Of a DNA stretch of 64,000 nucleotides, positions 40,623 through 49,554 are shown piece after piece. How positions within the stretch are numbered: the stretch's first letter is position 1; every line of letters starts with the position of its first letter. The stretch comes from Christensenella sp. UBA7703. Lineage in GTDB: Bacteria; Bacillota; Clostridia; Christensenellales; CAG-138. Both the position numbers and the translations under genes were made by a program. The notes under the pieces are model-generated. The model made no database searches, had not been told where the DNA came from, and worked only from the letters and a program-made list of their open reading frames with translations. Location: the NCBI GenBank assembly GCA_002482505.1, contig DLGD01000030.1:1059-65058 (forward strand), in the 5' to 3' direction.

Positions 40623-41604
40623 ACAGTTCCCTGAGCCTTTCTGCAATCACCGTGTCGTCCAGCCCGTTTCGTTTCACGGTCAAAATCAAGCGAACGGCTT
40701 TTGCTTCGCGATCCCGCGCGAGATAGTATCCGACGATCGGGAAAATCGTCATGCTCTCGTGTCGGTGAGAATTCACCAGGGAAAGCAGGTAATCGTCCCG
40801 CGTTTTCTCAAGCATGGAGATGTTCCCGGACACGAGCATCTGATTCAATCCGTCCTGCAGGGCGCTTTTTGCGACGCTGCCGGAGATTGCTTTCGTCAGC
40901 GTCTCTGCGGAGAGCTCATAGGCATTAATCAGTGCTTCCGTCTGAACACCGGCGCTGGGTAGAAGCACTTCCTTCAGGTCTTCCTTTTGCGCACCCATTG
41001 CGCGCATGCGTAGGAAGGTGATGACATTGTTGAAGTCGCAAAGTGCCGCAAAATACTGCCCGATAAACGGTTCCTTCATGGTCCTTGCCGTGTTCAGGCA
41101 ATACGCGTGATATCCATAGTCAACATAGACGCTGACCAGCTGTGGTTCCGGTGCGATCTTGAGTTTTGCTTCCAGGCGGCGCATCGCTTCTTGCATCTCT
41201 TCCGGCAGCAGGTCATACTTCATTCCCGAAACCATTGCGCTGAGCTGCTCCCGCGTGAAAAGCCCGCCTTCAAGCCACGCGATGTCAGCTGTGCCCAGCA
41301 ACCGTGATTTGATCAGCACCTTTAGGTTATGCGCGTCCGTTTGCAGCAAAAACAGGTCGGTCAGCGCAGGATTCGGAGAAAGCTCAATAATCGTCTGAGC
41401 CGTTTGTTTGCGCACGGATTCGATCATACGCTCTGTGTCCTCGCCCGTTGCGTCCGGCAGATCGCCATATTTCGCATCGGACAGCATCCGCAGCGCGTCA
41501 TCAAGAGAACCTTCTGCCATGCGGCGGACGGCATCTTTGCCAAAGAGCGACTTTTCCAGCGCGCTGATGCGCGCGCAGGCATAGGCGTAGCTTGGCTGTG
41601 GCAT
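40615..41604 (-). CDS. ntpC: V-type ATP synthase/ATPase subunit C
   Basis: 329 residues. Funnel-shaped socket between the proteolipid ring and the D-F shaft. Begins SYAYACARISALEKSLFGKD and has the three-fold helical layout of V/A-type subunit C (YAALCDFNNVITFLRMRAM). The ATG at 41604 has GGAGGGAGGA just before it; the open frame upstream overlaps subunit E and is not used. Confidence 0.93.
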   Translation of the reverse strand: MPQPSYAYACARISALEKSLFGKDAVRRMAEGSLDDALRMLSDAKYGDLPDATGEDTERMIESVRKQTAQTIIELSPNPALTDLFLLQTDAHNLKVLIKSRLLGTADIAWLEGGLFTREQLSAMVSGMKYDLLPEEMQEAMRRLEAKLKIAPEPQLVSVYVDYGYHAYCLNTARTMKEPFIGQYFAALCDFNNVITFLRMRAMGAQKEDLKEVLLPSAGVQTEALINAYELSAETLTKAISGSVAKSALQDGLNQMLVSGNISMLEKTRDDYLLSLVNSHRHESMTIFPIVGYYLARDREAKAVRLILTVKRNGLDDTVIAERLRELYG

Positions 41605-41620
41605 GAAATCCTCCCTCCGC

Positions 41621-42205
41621 TCAGTCGAAGAGCAGCTGATAGACCGCGGTCTCTTCCGCGTCCCGAACGGTTGAAAGCAGCGAACGGAAGGAGCAATCCT
41701 TCTCATATCCGTCGCCCAGCAGGATGAAACCGCCGTCGATTGCGGCAGTTCCGCTTGCAAGCGAAAGCTTCTTCTCCGGCATAGCAGAAATCAGCGCAGC
41801 AATATTCGCGCGATCCTGCGCCGCGGGTAATACCGTCTCTTCGCCTTCCGCCTGAGTAGCAAGCAGATTTGCACAGATGCTTTTCCGCTGTTCCGGGCTC
41901 AAAGCGAGCATCGCCTCATACGTTCGGGTAAACGCTGCGTCGATCACAGCGCGTTTCTTGCGCAGCGCATCCTTTTTCGCATCCAGCGACGCGCGGGTTT
42001 GATAGCCGCCAACGAGACTCTTGACCGCGTTCTCTTTTTGGCAGGTCAACTCCGCCGTTCGCGCGGAAACCGCATGATCACTCTCACGGAGAATGCCTTG
42101 CGCCGCCGCTTCCGCTTCCGCGAGCACGGCGCGCGCCTCGTCCTGCGCATCGTGGATGATGCGCTCGGCGAGTTTATTGGTTCCGGAGATGGTTACACTT
42201 GACAT
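41621..42205 (-). CDS. ntpE: V-type ATP synthase/ATPase subunit E
   Basis: 194 residues. Peripheral-stalk subunit: a helical N-terminal half (AERIIHDAQDEARAVLAEAE) and a globular C-terminal half (DGGFILLGDGYEKDCSFRSL). Start ATG at 42205 with AAGGAG six bases upstream; an ATG seven codons earlier is less well placed. Confidence 0.92.
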   Translation of the reverse strand: MSSVTISGTNKLAERIIHDAQDEARAVLAEAEAAAQGILRESDHAVSARTAELTCQKENAVKSLVGGYQTRASLDAKKDALRKKRAVIDAAFTRTYEAMLALSPEQRKSICANLLATQAEGEETVLPAAQDRANIAALISAMPEKKLSLASGTAAIDGGFILLGDGYEKDCSFRSLLSTVRDAEETAVYQLLFD

Positions 42206-42238
42206 TGGCTGCTCCTTATCGTGCAAAAACCCTTGATC

Positions 42239-42721
42239 TTATCCAATCTTAACGCCGTTGACGAGCAGGAAGGAGATCAGAAGTGCGAGAACCGCATAGG
42301 TTTCGACCATGACGGTCATCAACATCGCTTTACCAAATTCCTCCGGCTTCTTTGCCACAAGGTTAATGCCTGAAACAGCAACTTTGCCTTGCGCAATTGC
42401 AGAAAGCCAACCGCCAAACGCCGCCGGGCAGGCCGCCAGGAGCAGATTGATTCCGTTGGTTACGCTGACCGCTTGCACAGCGCCGCCGAGAAGGCCCGCT
42501 TTTGTCGCAATGACAAACGCGATCAAAAGGCCATAGATGCCTTGTGTGCCAGGAAGAAGCTGCAACAGCAGGCAGGAACCAAAGCGATCCGGATCTTCCG
42601 AAACCACGCCGGCCGCAGCCTGACCCGCCATGCCAACGCCAATCGCGCTGCCAACACCTGCCATCGCCGCGGAAAGAACCGCAGCTGCCGCCGCAAAAAC
42701 GATGCCCCAATTGATTTCCAT
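42239..42721 (-). CDS. ntpK: V-type ATPase proteolipid subunit K, four-helix, sodium-site signature
   Basis: 160 residues, four membrane helices from duplication of a two-helix hairpin. Only the second hairpin has the ion-binding carboxylate, Glu140 (MVETYAVLALL). The first has Thr59-Gln60 in LPGTQG. Gln111 lies in the third helix region (IAQGKVA). In Enterococcus hirae NtpK the crystal structure gives sodium ligands Thr64, Gln65, Gln110 and Glu139 plus a backbone oxygen; all four side chains have equivalents here at nearly the same numbers. Sodium coupling is therefore likely (inference). The ATG at 42721 has GGAGG upstream. Confidence 0.95.
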   Translation of the reverse strand: MEINWGIVFAAAAAVLSAAMAGVGSAIGVGMAGQAAAGVVSEDPDRFGSCLLLQLLPGTQGIYGLLIAFVIATKAGLLGGAVQAVSVTNGINLLLAACPAAFGGWLSAIAQGKVAVSGINLVAKKPEEFGKAMLMTVMVETYAVLALLISFLLVNGVKIG

Positions 42722-42821
42722 TCTTGAAATCCTCCTTATACTGCTATTGAAAATTGAAAACGGATCGTGATATTTGGGGTGCTCGCAGCACCCGAAGCTT
42801 CTAAGACAATCTTGCGAAACG

Positions 42822-44771
42822 CTATTTCGCCGTGTCGGGTGATTCCTGAGAGATTCGCACATGCTTGGTTCGATATCCCAGCGGAGAAAACGGTCTGCCG
42901 CCCGCCTCATAGAACTTGCCGAAAAACTCGACATATTGCAAGCGCGCCGTATGCACAAACGCACCGAGCGTGTTGATTGCAAGGCCGAATGCGTGCAAGG
43001 CTATGAGCAGCGCGATGCCGACGGCTGTTCCCATAATCTTCATGAGAATATTGGGAGACGTCATCAGCATGTTGCAGAGGTCGTTGAACACGGTCGCGAT
43101 AACACCCGTTGCAACACCGAGCGCAAACAGTCGCGAATAGGACAAGATATCCGATAGGTAACCGGAGATTTGGTAGAGTTCAAACAACCCCTGTGCCGTT
43201 CTGCCGACCGGGTTCTTGGATTCTCTGCCTTTAAAGATTAATAGCGTTACCGCGCCGAGAATCGCCATATACAGTCCGATTTTTCCGATGATAGCGGGAA
43301 CTCCCGCAACGGCGCTGCCGATCCCAAACATCACGAGGCCGACAAGCACAAAGATCCACGAAAGCGTATCGTAGAATGCCGTTCTCCAATCCCCGCGTGA
43401 AAGCGAAAGCTTCATCCTCAGGCCAAGTCCGAATAGAACATGTAAAAATCCCAAGCCAAAGCAGATGATCAGCATACCGATAGGATCCGTCATCGGGTCG
43501 AGAATGAGCGGGAACTTGTTCACCGTTCCAAAGAGCACATCGAAATCCATGCCAAAGAAGGTGCCGATCAATACCCCCCAAAGCATTGTGGAAAGCCCGC
43601 CCCAAAAGAGCACCCGGGCAAACCCAGCTGTTCCGCCGGAAGGTTTTTTGAGCTTGATGAACAGGAAGCAAAGCAGAGAGAGAACCAACCCGTAGCCCGC
43701 ATCGCTCAGCATCATGCCAAAGAGCAGCACGTAAAACGGCGTCATGTACGGCGTTGCGTCAATTCCCTTTGGATCAGGGCGGGAATAGAGGTTTGTCACC
43801 TGTTCAAACGGTGTTACAAACGCGCTGTTCTCCACATAGGAAGGCGGGGTTTCCCCGTCCTCCGGTTCGCGTACATCGAAATAATATGCGTCCGTAACGG
43901 AATGGATCGCCTGCGAAACGATCGCTTCCTTGTCCGCAGGGAGCCAGCCTTCAAGCTGAAACGTCGCTGCCGAGCGTGCAAGTTCCGCTGCGGCAAGCGC
44001 GCGGTCGCGTTCGATGACAGCCGCGTCATACGCGCCCTCAACCAGCGGCTCCCGGCCGGTTGCGGATTCGCGCAACTCGTTTTCCAGTTCAACCTGCTTT
44101 GCGTTTAGCGTGCGATTTTTTTCCGAAAGTTCCTCCATTGCTTCTCTAGGAGTCCCCGGCATCTTCGGAAAAAGATAGTCCGTCCAGTCGAGTGATTTGA
44201 GGAAGTTTGCAACACTCTTTGCTTCGTCAACCGGGCAGGCGACCACGCAGGTGCGCAGAATGCCTTCGTTAAAAAGCTGATACTCCGCCACCGCATCGAT
44301 GTTTTCAAGTTTCTCAACATCGGAAGCAGCGATTAGTCCCGTAAAATATTTCACGTGTTTGCTGATTGGATACGTCTGCATGTCTGCAGGAAACGATTCC
44401 CAAGGGCGCAGCGCCGCAATCAGCGTTTCGTTTTTGTCGATTTCCGATTTTGTCGCGGAGAGTTCCCGCTTGAGTAAGCTCAGCTTGTCGCAGAGCGCAA
44501 CCGCCTCCGGCAACATGGAAAATAGCTCCTCCGCTTTGGCTTCTGCCGGGGAAACAAGAAAACTCTTTTTTTGCGCATATGGGCGCATGGTTTTCAGCGC
44601 GTCGCCAAGCTGCTGGAGGCGTGTTTGCGCGCGCTCCAGCGCTGCCAGCGCGCCGTTGTCCTCTCCGCTGGAGATAACTTCGATCGCGCGTGTCGCCTGT
44701 AAAGCATTCAGGATATTCGCTTCGTCCGCCTTGTGCGCTACGAGCGTCATACGCTTCATCGAAACGATCAT
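42822..44771 (-). CDS. ntpI: V-type ATP synthase/ATPase subunit I (a subunit)
   Basis: 649 residues. Stator subunit with the ion half-channels. The cytoplasmic N-terminal half (about 1-320, coiled) contacts the peripheral stalks; the C-terminal half has seven or so membrane helices (FYVLLFGMMLSDAGYGLVLS, then VLFGLGLRMKLSL, and LGAFVHTARLQYVEFFGKFY). It overlaps the coiled-coil subunit gene by four bases (ATGA). Confidence 0.95.
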   Translation of the reverse strand: MIVSMKRMTLVAHKADEANILNALQATRAIEVISSGEDNGALAALERAQTRLQQLGDALKTMRPYAQKKSFLVSPAEAKAEELFSMLPEAVALCDKLSLLKRELSATKSEIDKNETLIAALRPWESFPADMQTYPISKHVKYFTGLIAASDVEKLENIDAVAEYQLFNEGILRTCVVACPVDEAKSVANFLKSLDWTDYLFPKMPGTPREAMEELSEKNRTLNAKQVELENELRESATGREPLVEGAYDAAVIERDRALAAAELARSAATFQLEGWLPADKEAIVSQAIHSVTDAYYFDVREPEDGETPPSYVENSAFVTPFEQVTNLYSRPDPKGIDATPYMTPFYVLLFGMMLSDAGYGLVLSLLCFLFIKLKKPSGGTAGFARVLFWGGLSTMLWGVLIGTFFGMDFDVLFGTVNKFPLILDPMTDPIGMLIICFGLGFLHVLFGLGLRMKLSLSRGDWRTAFYDTLSWIFVLVGLVMFGIGSAVAGVPAIIGKIGLYMAILGAVTLLIFKGRESKNPVGRTAQGLFELYQISGYLSDILSYSRLFALGVATGVIATVFNDLCNMLMTSPNILMKIMGTAVGIALLIALHAFGLAINTLGAFVHTARLQYVEFFGKFYEAGGRPFSPLGYRTKHVRISQESPDTAK

Positions 44772-45082
44772 GCCGTTTTTGTCACCTTATCCAAGAGATA
44801 GGTTACTGCCTGATCCAGCTTTCCATTTGCTTTTTCGCAGAGCGCATCCGCTTCCTGCTCCAATTTTTTGATCAGCCCGTCAGAGAGGCGTTCCCCCTCC
44901 TGCTGTGCTGTTTCAAGCGCCGACTGCATGTCCGCGCGTGATTCGTTCTCCAAACGTGAGAGCGCCTCTTGCGCGTCTTGCTTTGCTTTTTGTGTCAATT
45001 CGCGTGCTTGAAGCGCGGCATTTTGGCGAATCTCCTCCGCCTGCTGCTCCGCTGTAGCGATTTCTTCGATGACCGATCGCAT
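44768..45082 (-). CDS. ntpF: V-type ATPase stalk subunit H/G-like coiled coil (NtpF position)
   Basis: 104 residues, almost entirely Ala/Glu/Gln-rich coiled coil (EEIATAEQQAEEIRQNAALQ, then QDAQEALSRLENES). Matches the position and nature of NtpF, the partner of E in the peripheral stalks. The ATG at 45082 has CGGAGGA upstream. First gene of the operon order H/G-I-K-E-C-F-A-B-D. Confidence 0.88.
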   Translation of the reverse strand: MRSVIEEIATAEQQAEEIRQNAALQARELTQKAKQDAQEALSRLENESRADMQSALETAQQEGERLSDGLIKKLEQEADALCEKANGKLDQAVTYLLDKVTKTA

Positions 45083-45159
45083 GAGTTTCCTCCGAATCCT
45101 GTAATCATTCGAACCGTTTTGTATGAACTGAACATCTGAAAAAATGATCTGCTTGTTCG

Positions 45160-45189
45160 ATCTTACCATATTTAATTCAGCCTAGACAA
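45160..45189 (-). promoter_or_regulatory. Promoter of the V-ATPase operon
   Basis: TTGTCT at 45184-45189 and TAAGAT at 45160-45165, spacer 18, with TGG giving an extended -10. Leader of about 70 bases. The bases between 45190 and the upp terminator are A/T-rich with nothing else recognisable. Confidence 0.65.
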
Positions 45190-45260
45190 CACCATAGATG
45201 ATATTTCGCACGATTTTATTCATTTTTTCACGAAAAGTATTCGTTTTTTGCACAGAAAAA

Positions 45261-45305
45261 CGCAGGCAGTGCGGGAGAAGCAGAAACTTCCTCCCCATAC
45301 CTGCG
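45261..45305 (-). terminator. Terminator after upp
   Basis: CGCAGG and CCTGCG pair at the base with an internal GGGAG-GAAG/CTTC-TCCC stem, followed by TTTTTCTG on the minus strand, about 28 bases after the upp stop. Confidence 0.85.
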
Positions 45306-45332
45306 TTTCCTATGCTTTCGGTGGCTCAGAGC

Positions 45333-45962
45333 TTATTTGGTACCAAAGAGGCGGTCGCCCGCGTCGCCAAGGCCCGGAACAATATAGCCGTGCTCGTTGA
45401 GTTTTTCATCGATATGCGCAACGTAGATGTCCACGTCCGGGTGAGCTGCCTGCATGGCGGCAATTCCCTCGGGCGCTGCAATCAGGCTCACAAAGCGAAT
45501 GCTTGCGACTTTATTTTCCTTGAGGATGTGAATCGCTTCGATGCCCGAGTTGCCGGTGGCAAGCATCGGGTCGACGATGATGGTCTCGCGCTCTGCGATG
45601 TCCTGCGGCAGCTTGCAATAGTAACCAGTCGGCATCAGCGTGTCGGGATTGCGATACAGACCGATATGCCCGACCTTTGCGTTGGGGATCAGGCTCATGA
45701 TGCCGTCCGCCATGCCGAGGCCCGCGCGAAGAATCGGAATGACCGCGATTTTCTCATTGGCAAGGGTCTGAACGGTGGTTTTGCAGATCGGCGTTTCGAT
45801 TTCGATTTCCTTGAGCTCAAGGTCGCGTGTGACCTCATAGGCCATGAGCATCGCAAGCTCATAGACAAGTTCGCGGAACGCCTTGGAGCCGGTGTCTTTG
45901 TCGCGCAGGAGTGAAAGCTTGTGTTGCACGAGCGGGTGGTCGATGGTGATAACTTTTGACAT
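45333..45962 (-). CDS. upp: Uracil phosphoribosyltransferase
   Basis: 209 residues, standard. Makes UMP from uracil and PRPP. PRPP motif VDPMLATGNSG, uracil-binding YIVPGLGDAGDRLFGT at the C-terminus, N-terminal ITIDHPLVQHKLSLLRD. Last gene of the rho-to-upp cluster, 12 bases after rpiB. Confidence 0.97.
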   Translation of the reverse strand: MSKVITIDHPLVQHKLSLLRDKDTGSKAFRELVYELAMLMAYEVTRDLELKEIEIETPICKTTVQTLANEKIAVIPILRAGLGMADGIMSLIPNAKVGHIGLYRNPDTLMPTGYYCKLPQDIAERETIIVDPMLATGNSGIEAIHILKENKVASIRFVSLIAAPEGIAAMQAAHPDVDIYVAHIDEKLNEHGYIVPGLGDAGDRLFGTK

Positions 45963-45974
45963 AGTTGAGCCTCC

Positions 45975-46421
45975 TTAGTGCGTTTTTTCGTAAGCGGATA
46001 TTTTATCGATTCTGCGCTGGTGCCGTTCTCCATGCGAAAACGGCTCTTGCAGCCAGATATCAGCAATGCCTTTTGCGCGGACGACGGTGGTCACGTTCGC
46101 GCCGAGCGCGAGCATATTGGTGTCGTTGTGTTCGCGCGTCATCTTCGCGGAGTATTCGTCCGTCACCAGCGCGCAGCGGATGCCCTGCACCTTGTTGGCG
46201 GCGATGCTAACCCCGATCCCAGTGGTGCAGATGACGATGCCGCGTTCAAACTCTCCGCGCGCAACACCTTCCGCAACGGGAAAGACGTAGTCCGGATAAT
46301 CGATACTGTTTTTATCAAAGGAGCCAAAGTCTTTTACCTCATGCCCCTCCTCGCGTAAATAAGCAACGAGCGCTTCCTTTAAGTCGAAGCCGCCGTGGTC
46401 GCAACCGATGGCCAGTTTCAT
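45975..46421 (-). CDS. rpiB: Ribose 5-phosphate isomerase B
   Basis: 148 residues. Interconverts ribose 5-phosphate and ribulose 5-phosphate. Starts MKLAIGCDHGGFDLKE, catalytic Cys in GIVICTTGIGVSIAANK, and HNDTNMLALGA. The ATG at 46421 has a purine-rich AAAGAGAGAA site; the open frame upstream lacks similarity. Confidence 0.95.
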   Translation of the reverse strand: MKLAIGCDHGGFDLKEALVAYLREEGHEVKDFGSFDKNSIDYPDYVFPVAEGVARGEFERGIVICTTGIGVSIAANKVQGIRCALVTDEYSAKMTREHNDTNMLALGANVTTVVRAKGIADIWLQEPFSHGERHQRRIDKISAYEKTH

Positions 46422-46479
46422 GTTCTCTCTTCCTTTCTCTTTACTGTGGTCTTTGTATCTCAAATCTGATTTATGTGAT

Positions 46480-47559
46480 TCAATCGTTCGAGGCGTCGAT
46501 GACATGAAAGCCTGCCGCACGCAGGAGACGGTTCATATACGCAAGCCCCTCATCTTCTGCGGAAATGCCTTCCGCAAGAATCAAATCCGCGCGGGTGTCC
46601 ATCTCCCGCAGTGCGGAAAACAGGTTTGCGCAGAGTGTTTCCGGCTCGTTGCGATCCCCGAGAACAAGATGCCGCCGCCCTTTGTAATAGTGTTTGGTCT
46701 GTTCTGTCGCGGCAATCTCCGCAATTCTTCCTTGCGCTTCCGCTTCGCGATAGAGCGCGTTGATTCGCTTCGCCGCCTGCTCCGGTTTACCGAGGATAAC
46801 GATCACTTCCGCAGCGGGGGCATAGTGCTGATATTTCATGCCGGGAGAGGCGGCAACTTCACCGTCCTTCATCGGCTTTAGGATACTATCGCTCACGCGT
46901 ACTTCGCCGATCAGTGCGGCAATCATCTCCCGCGTGATCGCGCCCGGGCGCAGAATCGTCGGTTCGCCGACGAGTGAGAGCACCGTGGACTCCACGCCGT
47001 ATTTGCATGCCCCGCCGTCGATAATCAACGGAATGCGCCCGCCAAGATCGTCCAACACATGCTGCGCGGTGGTCGGACTGGGCCTGCCGGAGCGGTTTGC
47101 GCTCGGCGCCGCGATCGGAACCCCCGCCTTCGCGATGAGGGCTCGCGCGGTCTTGTTCTGCGGCATGCGCACGGCAACGGTTTCCAACCCCGCCGTGACT
47201 TCCTCCGGCACCCGGTCGCACTTGGGCGCAACCAACGTCAGCGGCCCCGGCCAGAAGGTATCCATCAAGAGCTGCGCTTGCTTTGGGATTCTGCTCCAAA
47301 GCTGGCGAACATCGCTCTTTTTCGCGATGTGTTCAATCAGCGGATTGTCCGCGGGTCTGCCTTTTGCAGCGAAAATCTTCGCAACCGCTTCTCCGTTTAA
47401 CCCGTTTGCACCGAGGCCATAGACCGTCTCGGTCGGAAACGCGACCAGTTCGCCCGCTTGAATCAGTTTCGCCCCCTGTATCGTACCCGCTTCTTCCTGC
47501 CGCACCGCGCTGATAACCTGCGTCTCAAACGCAGGTTGTGTTTCTTCCCGTTGCCGCAT
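46480..47559 (-). CDS. tsaC: L-threonylcarbamoyladenylate synthase, Sua5/YwlC type
   Basis: 359 residues, the long form with a C-terminal Sua5 domain. Makes threonylcarbamoyl-AMP for the universal t6A37 modification of ANN-decoding tRNAs. The YrdC domain (about 25-210) has AFPTETVYGLGANG, KGRPADNPLI and SANRSGRPSPTTA. The Sua5 domain follows a linker with SPGMKYQHYAP. It lies directly after prfA, the frequent arrangement in Firmicutes. Confidence 0.94.
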   Translation of the reverse strand: MRQREETQPAFETQVISAVRQEEAGTIQGAKLIQAGELVAFPTETVYGLGANGLNGEAVAKIFAAKGRPADNPLIEHIAKKSDVRQLWSRIPKQAQLLMDTFWPGPLTLVAPKCDRVPEEVTAGLETVAVRMPQNKTARALIAKAGVPIAAPSANRSGRPSPTTAQHVLDDLGGRIPLIIDGGACKYGVESTVLSLVGEPTILRPGAITREMIAALIGEVRVSDSILKPMKDGEVAASPGMKYQHYAPAAEVIVILGKPEQAAKRINALYREAEAQGRIAEIAATEQTKHYYKGRRHLVLGDRNEPETLCANLFSALREMDTRADLILAEGISAEDEGLAYMNRLLRAAGFHVIDASND

Positions 47560-47560
47560 A

Positions 47561-48634
47561 TCAGTCCGACTCTCCGGCGAGCATCTCGCTGCGTTCGGCT
47601 AAACTGAGCGCAGCCAGCATTTCGTCCATGTCTCCGTCTATGAAGGCATCCAGCTTATAGAGCGTTAGTCCGATGCGGTGGTCGGTCACCCTGCCCTGCG
47701 GAAAATTGTAAGTGCGAATGCGCTCGCTGCGGTCGCCGGAGCCGACCTGGCTCTTTCTTGCGCCTGCACGCTCGGCCTGCTGCTGATTGAGGTAAAAATC
47801 ATACAGGCGGCTTTTGAGCACGCGCATCGCCTGCTCTTTATTCTTCAACTGCGATTTTTCATCCTGACAGGAGACGACCATTCCGGTTGGCAGATGGGTG
47901 ATTCGAATGGCGCTCTCGGTTTTGTTGACGTGTTGCCCGCCCGCGCCACTGCTTCGGTAGGTATCGATGCGAAGGTCTGTATCTTTGATGTCGATTTGCA
48001 CATCGTCCACCTCCGGCAAAACGGCGACGGTCGCCGCGCTTGTATGGATGCGCCCTTGCGACTCCGTCTCCGGCACGCGCTGAACGCGGTGGACTCCGCT
48101 TTCGTATTTGAGCTTGCTGTACGCGCCGCGCTTTCCGCCGATGGAGAGCACGACCTCCTTCACCCCCCCCATTTCAGTGAGGTTGTTGGAAAGATACTCC
48201 ACCTTATAGCCGTTGCGCTCGGCAAAGCGCAAATACATCCGTAGTAGGTCCGCGCCAAAGAGCGATGCTTCGTCCCCGCCTGTTCCCGCACGAATTTCGA
48301 GAATCACGTCCCGCTCATCATTCGGGTCTTTGGGAAGAAGCAGGATGTGCAGCTGCGCGTCAAGCGCCTCGCGCTTTGTTTCCAGTTCGTCAACCTCCGC
48401 GCGAACCAGCTCTTTCATCTCGCTATCCAGCCGTTCATTGAACATGGCTTTGCAGTTTTCCAAAGAGCTGAGTACGTCGCTATATTCGTCAAACACAATG
48501 ACAATTTCTTCCAGCGAAGCTCGCTCCTTCACCATCTCGCGCCAGGCGTCTTTGTCCGCCATCGCGTCCGGTTCTGCAAGCTTCTCTGAGAGAAAGTCAA
48601 AGCGCTGTTTAATTCCCTGTAGTTTGTCGATCAT
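47561..48634 (-). CDS. prfA: Peptide chain release factor 1
   Basis: 357 residues. Terminates translation at UAA and UAG. The GGQ motif at 232-234 (SSGAGGQHVNKTES) catalyses hydrolysis. The stop-codon tripeptide region reads PET at 188-190 (RVPETESQGRIH), the PxT class of RF1 rather than the SPF of RF2. The gene follows prmC, which methylates the GGQ glutamine. Confidence 0.97.
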   Translation of the reverse strand: MIDKLQGIKQRFDFLSEKLAEPDAMADKDAWREMVKERASLEEIVIVFDEYSDVLSSLENCKAMFNERLDSEMKELVRAEVDELETKREALDAQLHILLLPKDPNDERDVILEIRAGTGGDEASLFGADLLRMYLRFAERNGYKVEYLSNNLTEMGGVKEVVLSIGGKRGAYSKLKYESGVHRVQRVPETESQGRIHTSAATVAVLPEVDDVQIDIKDTDLRIDTYRSSGAGGQHVNKTESAIRITHLPTGMVVSCQDEKSQLKNKEQAMRVLKSRLYDFYLNQQQAERAGARKSQVGSGDRSERIRTYNFPQGRVTDHRIGLTLYKLDAFIDGDMDEMLAALSLAERSEMLAGESD

Positions 48635-48732
48635 TGTCCCTCCGGCATTTGGGCCATCTTGTTCGCTCCGGCCCGCGCCCGCCGCATAAGAAACGCGCGC
48701 CGGGCAGTTGATTGGAATAAGCGTTTGATTCT

Positions 48733-49554
48733 TTATGGCTCTACGATGAGTACACGCGGATTCCCGCCAAGGTCGTTGAGTACGCTCGTCCTCGCGGAAA
48801 AGAGCGCCGCGGCAGACTCCGCCTGTGTGCTGCCGATTTCGAGGAGCAGCATGCCTTTTTCGTTGAGATGTTTCTCATACTCCCAGGCGATTTTCCGGTA
48901 AACATCGAGTCCGTCGCCACCGCCATAGAGCGCGAGCTTCGGCTCAAACGTGACTTCTTTTTGCAAAGATTGCATGTCGTCCAGCGTCAAATACGGCGGA
49001 TTGCAGACGATTAGATCAAATTTCTCCGGAATCCGGTCGAATAGATCGCTTTCCGTAAACGAAACCGGGGCTTCGTTGAGCTCCGCGTTTTCCTTTGCAA
49101 GCGAGAGCGCCTCGCGGCTGATGTCTGAGCAGGTCACGCGGATGCCGGAAAGTTTTGCAATCGAGATGCCGACACAGCCCGTGCCCGTACAAAGATCAAG
49201 GCAACTGCCATATCCACGCTCACGAATGAAGCGAATTGCGGTTTCGGCAAGCAGCTCTGTATCCTGCCGCGGGATCAGCGCACGCGCATCCACATAGAAC
49301 GGTAGTCCCATGAACGCCCATTCGCCAAGGATATATTGCAGCGGCTCTCCCTGTACCCTGCGATTCAGCATTTCGCCAAGATCGCTCAATTGCTCCGGTG
49401 CAAGAACCATCTCCGAATGAATGGCGAGCGCGCTTGTTTCGATTCCGGCAATTGCGGATACTAAAATCTTCGCCTGTTGCAGCGCTTCTTCCTGCGCAAC
49501 AGGTTCCAGCATGATCTTTGCTTCGCGAACTGCCTCCGAAACGCTGATGCTCAC
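48733..49554 (-). CDS. prmC: Release-factor glutamine methyltransferase PrmC
   Basis: 273 residues. Methylates the Gln of the GGQ loop in release factors. SAM-binding LDLCTGTGCVGISIA and the catalytic NPPY at 185-188. N-terminal helical domain with GEPLQYILGEWAFMG. It overlaps the DUF1385 gene by four bases. Confidence 0.95.
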   Translation of the reverse strand: MSISVSEAVREAKIMLEPVAQEEALQQAKILVSAIAGIETSALAIHSEMVLAPEQLSDLGEMLNRRVQGEPLQYILGEWAFMGLPFYVDARALIPRQDTELLAETAIRFIRERGYGSCLDLCTGTGCVGISIAKLSGIRVTCSDISREALSLAKENAELNEAPVSFTESDLFDRIPEKFDLIVCNPPYLTLDDMQSLQKEVTFEPKLALYGGGDGLDVYRKIAWEYEKHLNEKGMLLLEIGSTQAESAAALFSARTSVLNDLGGNPRVLIVEP

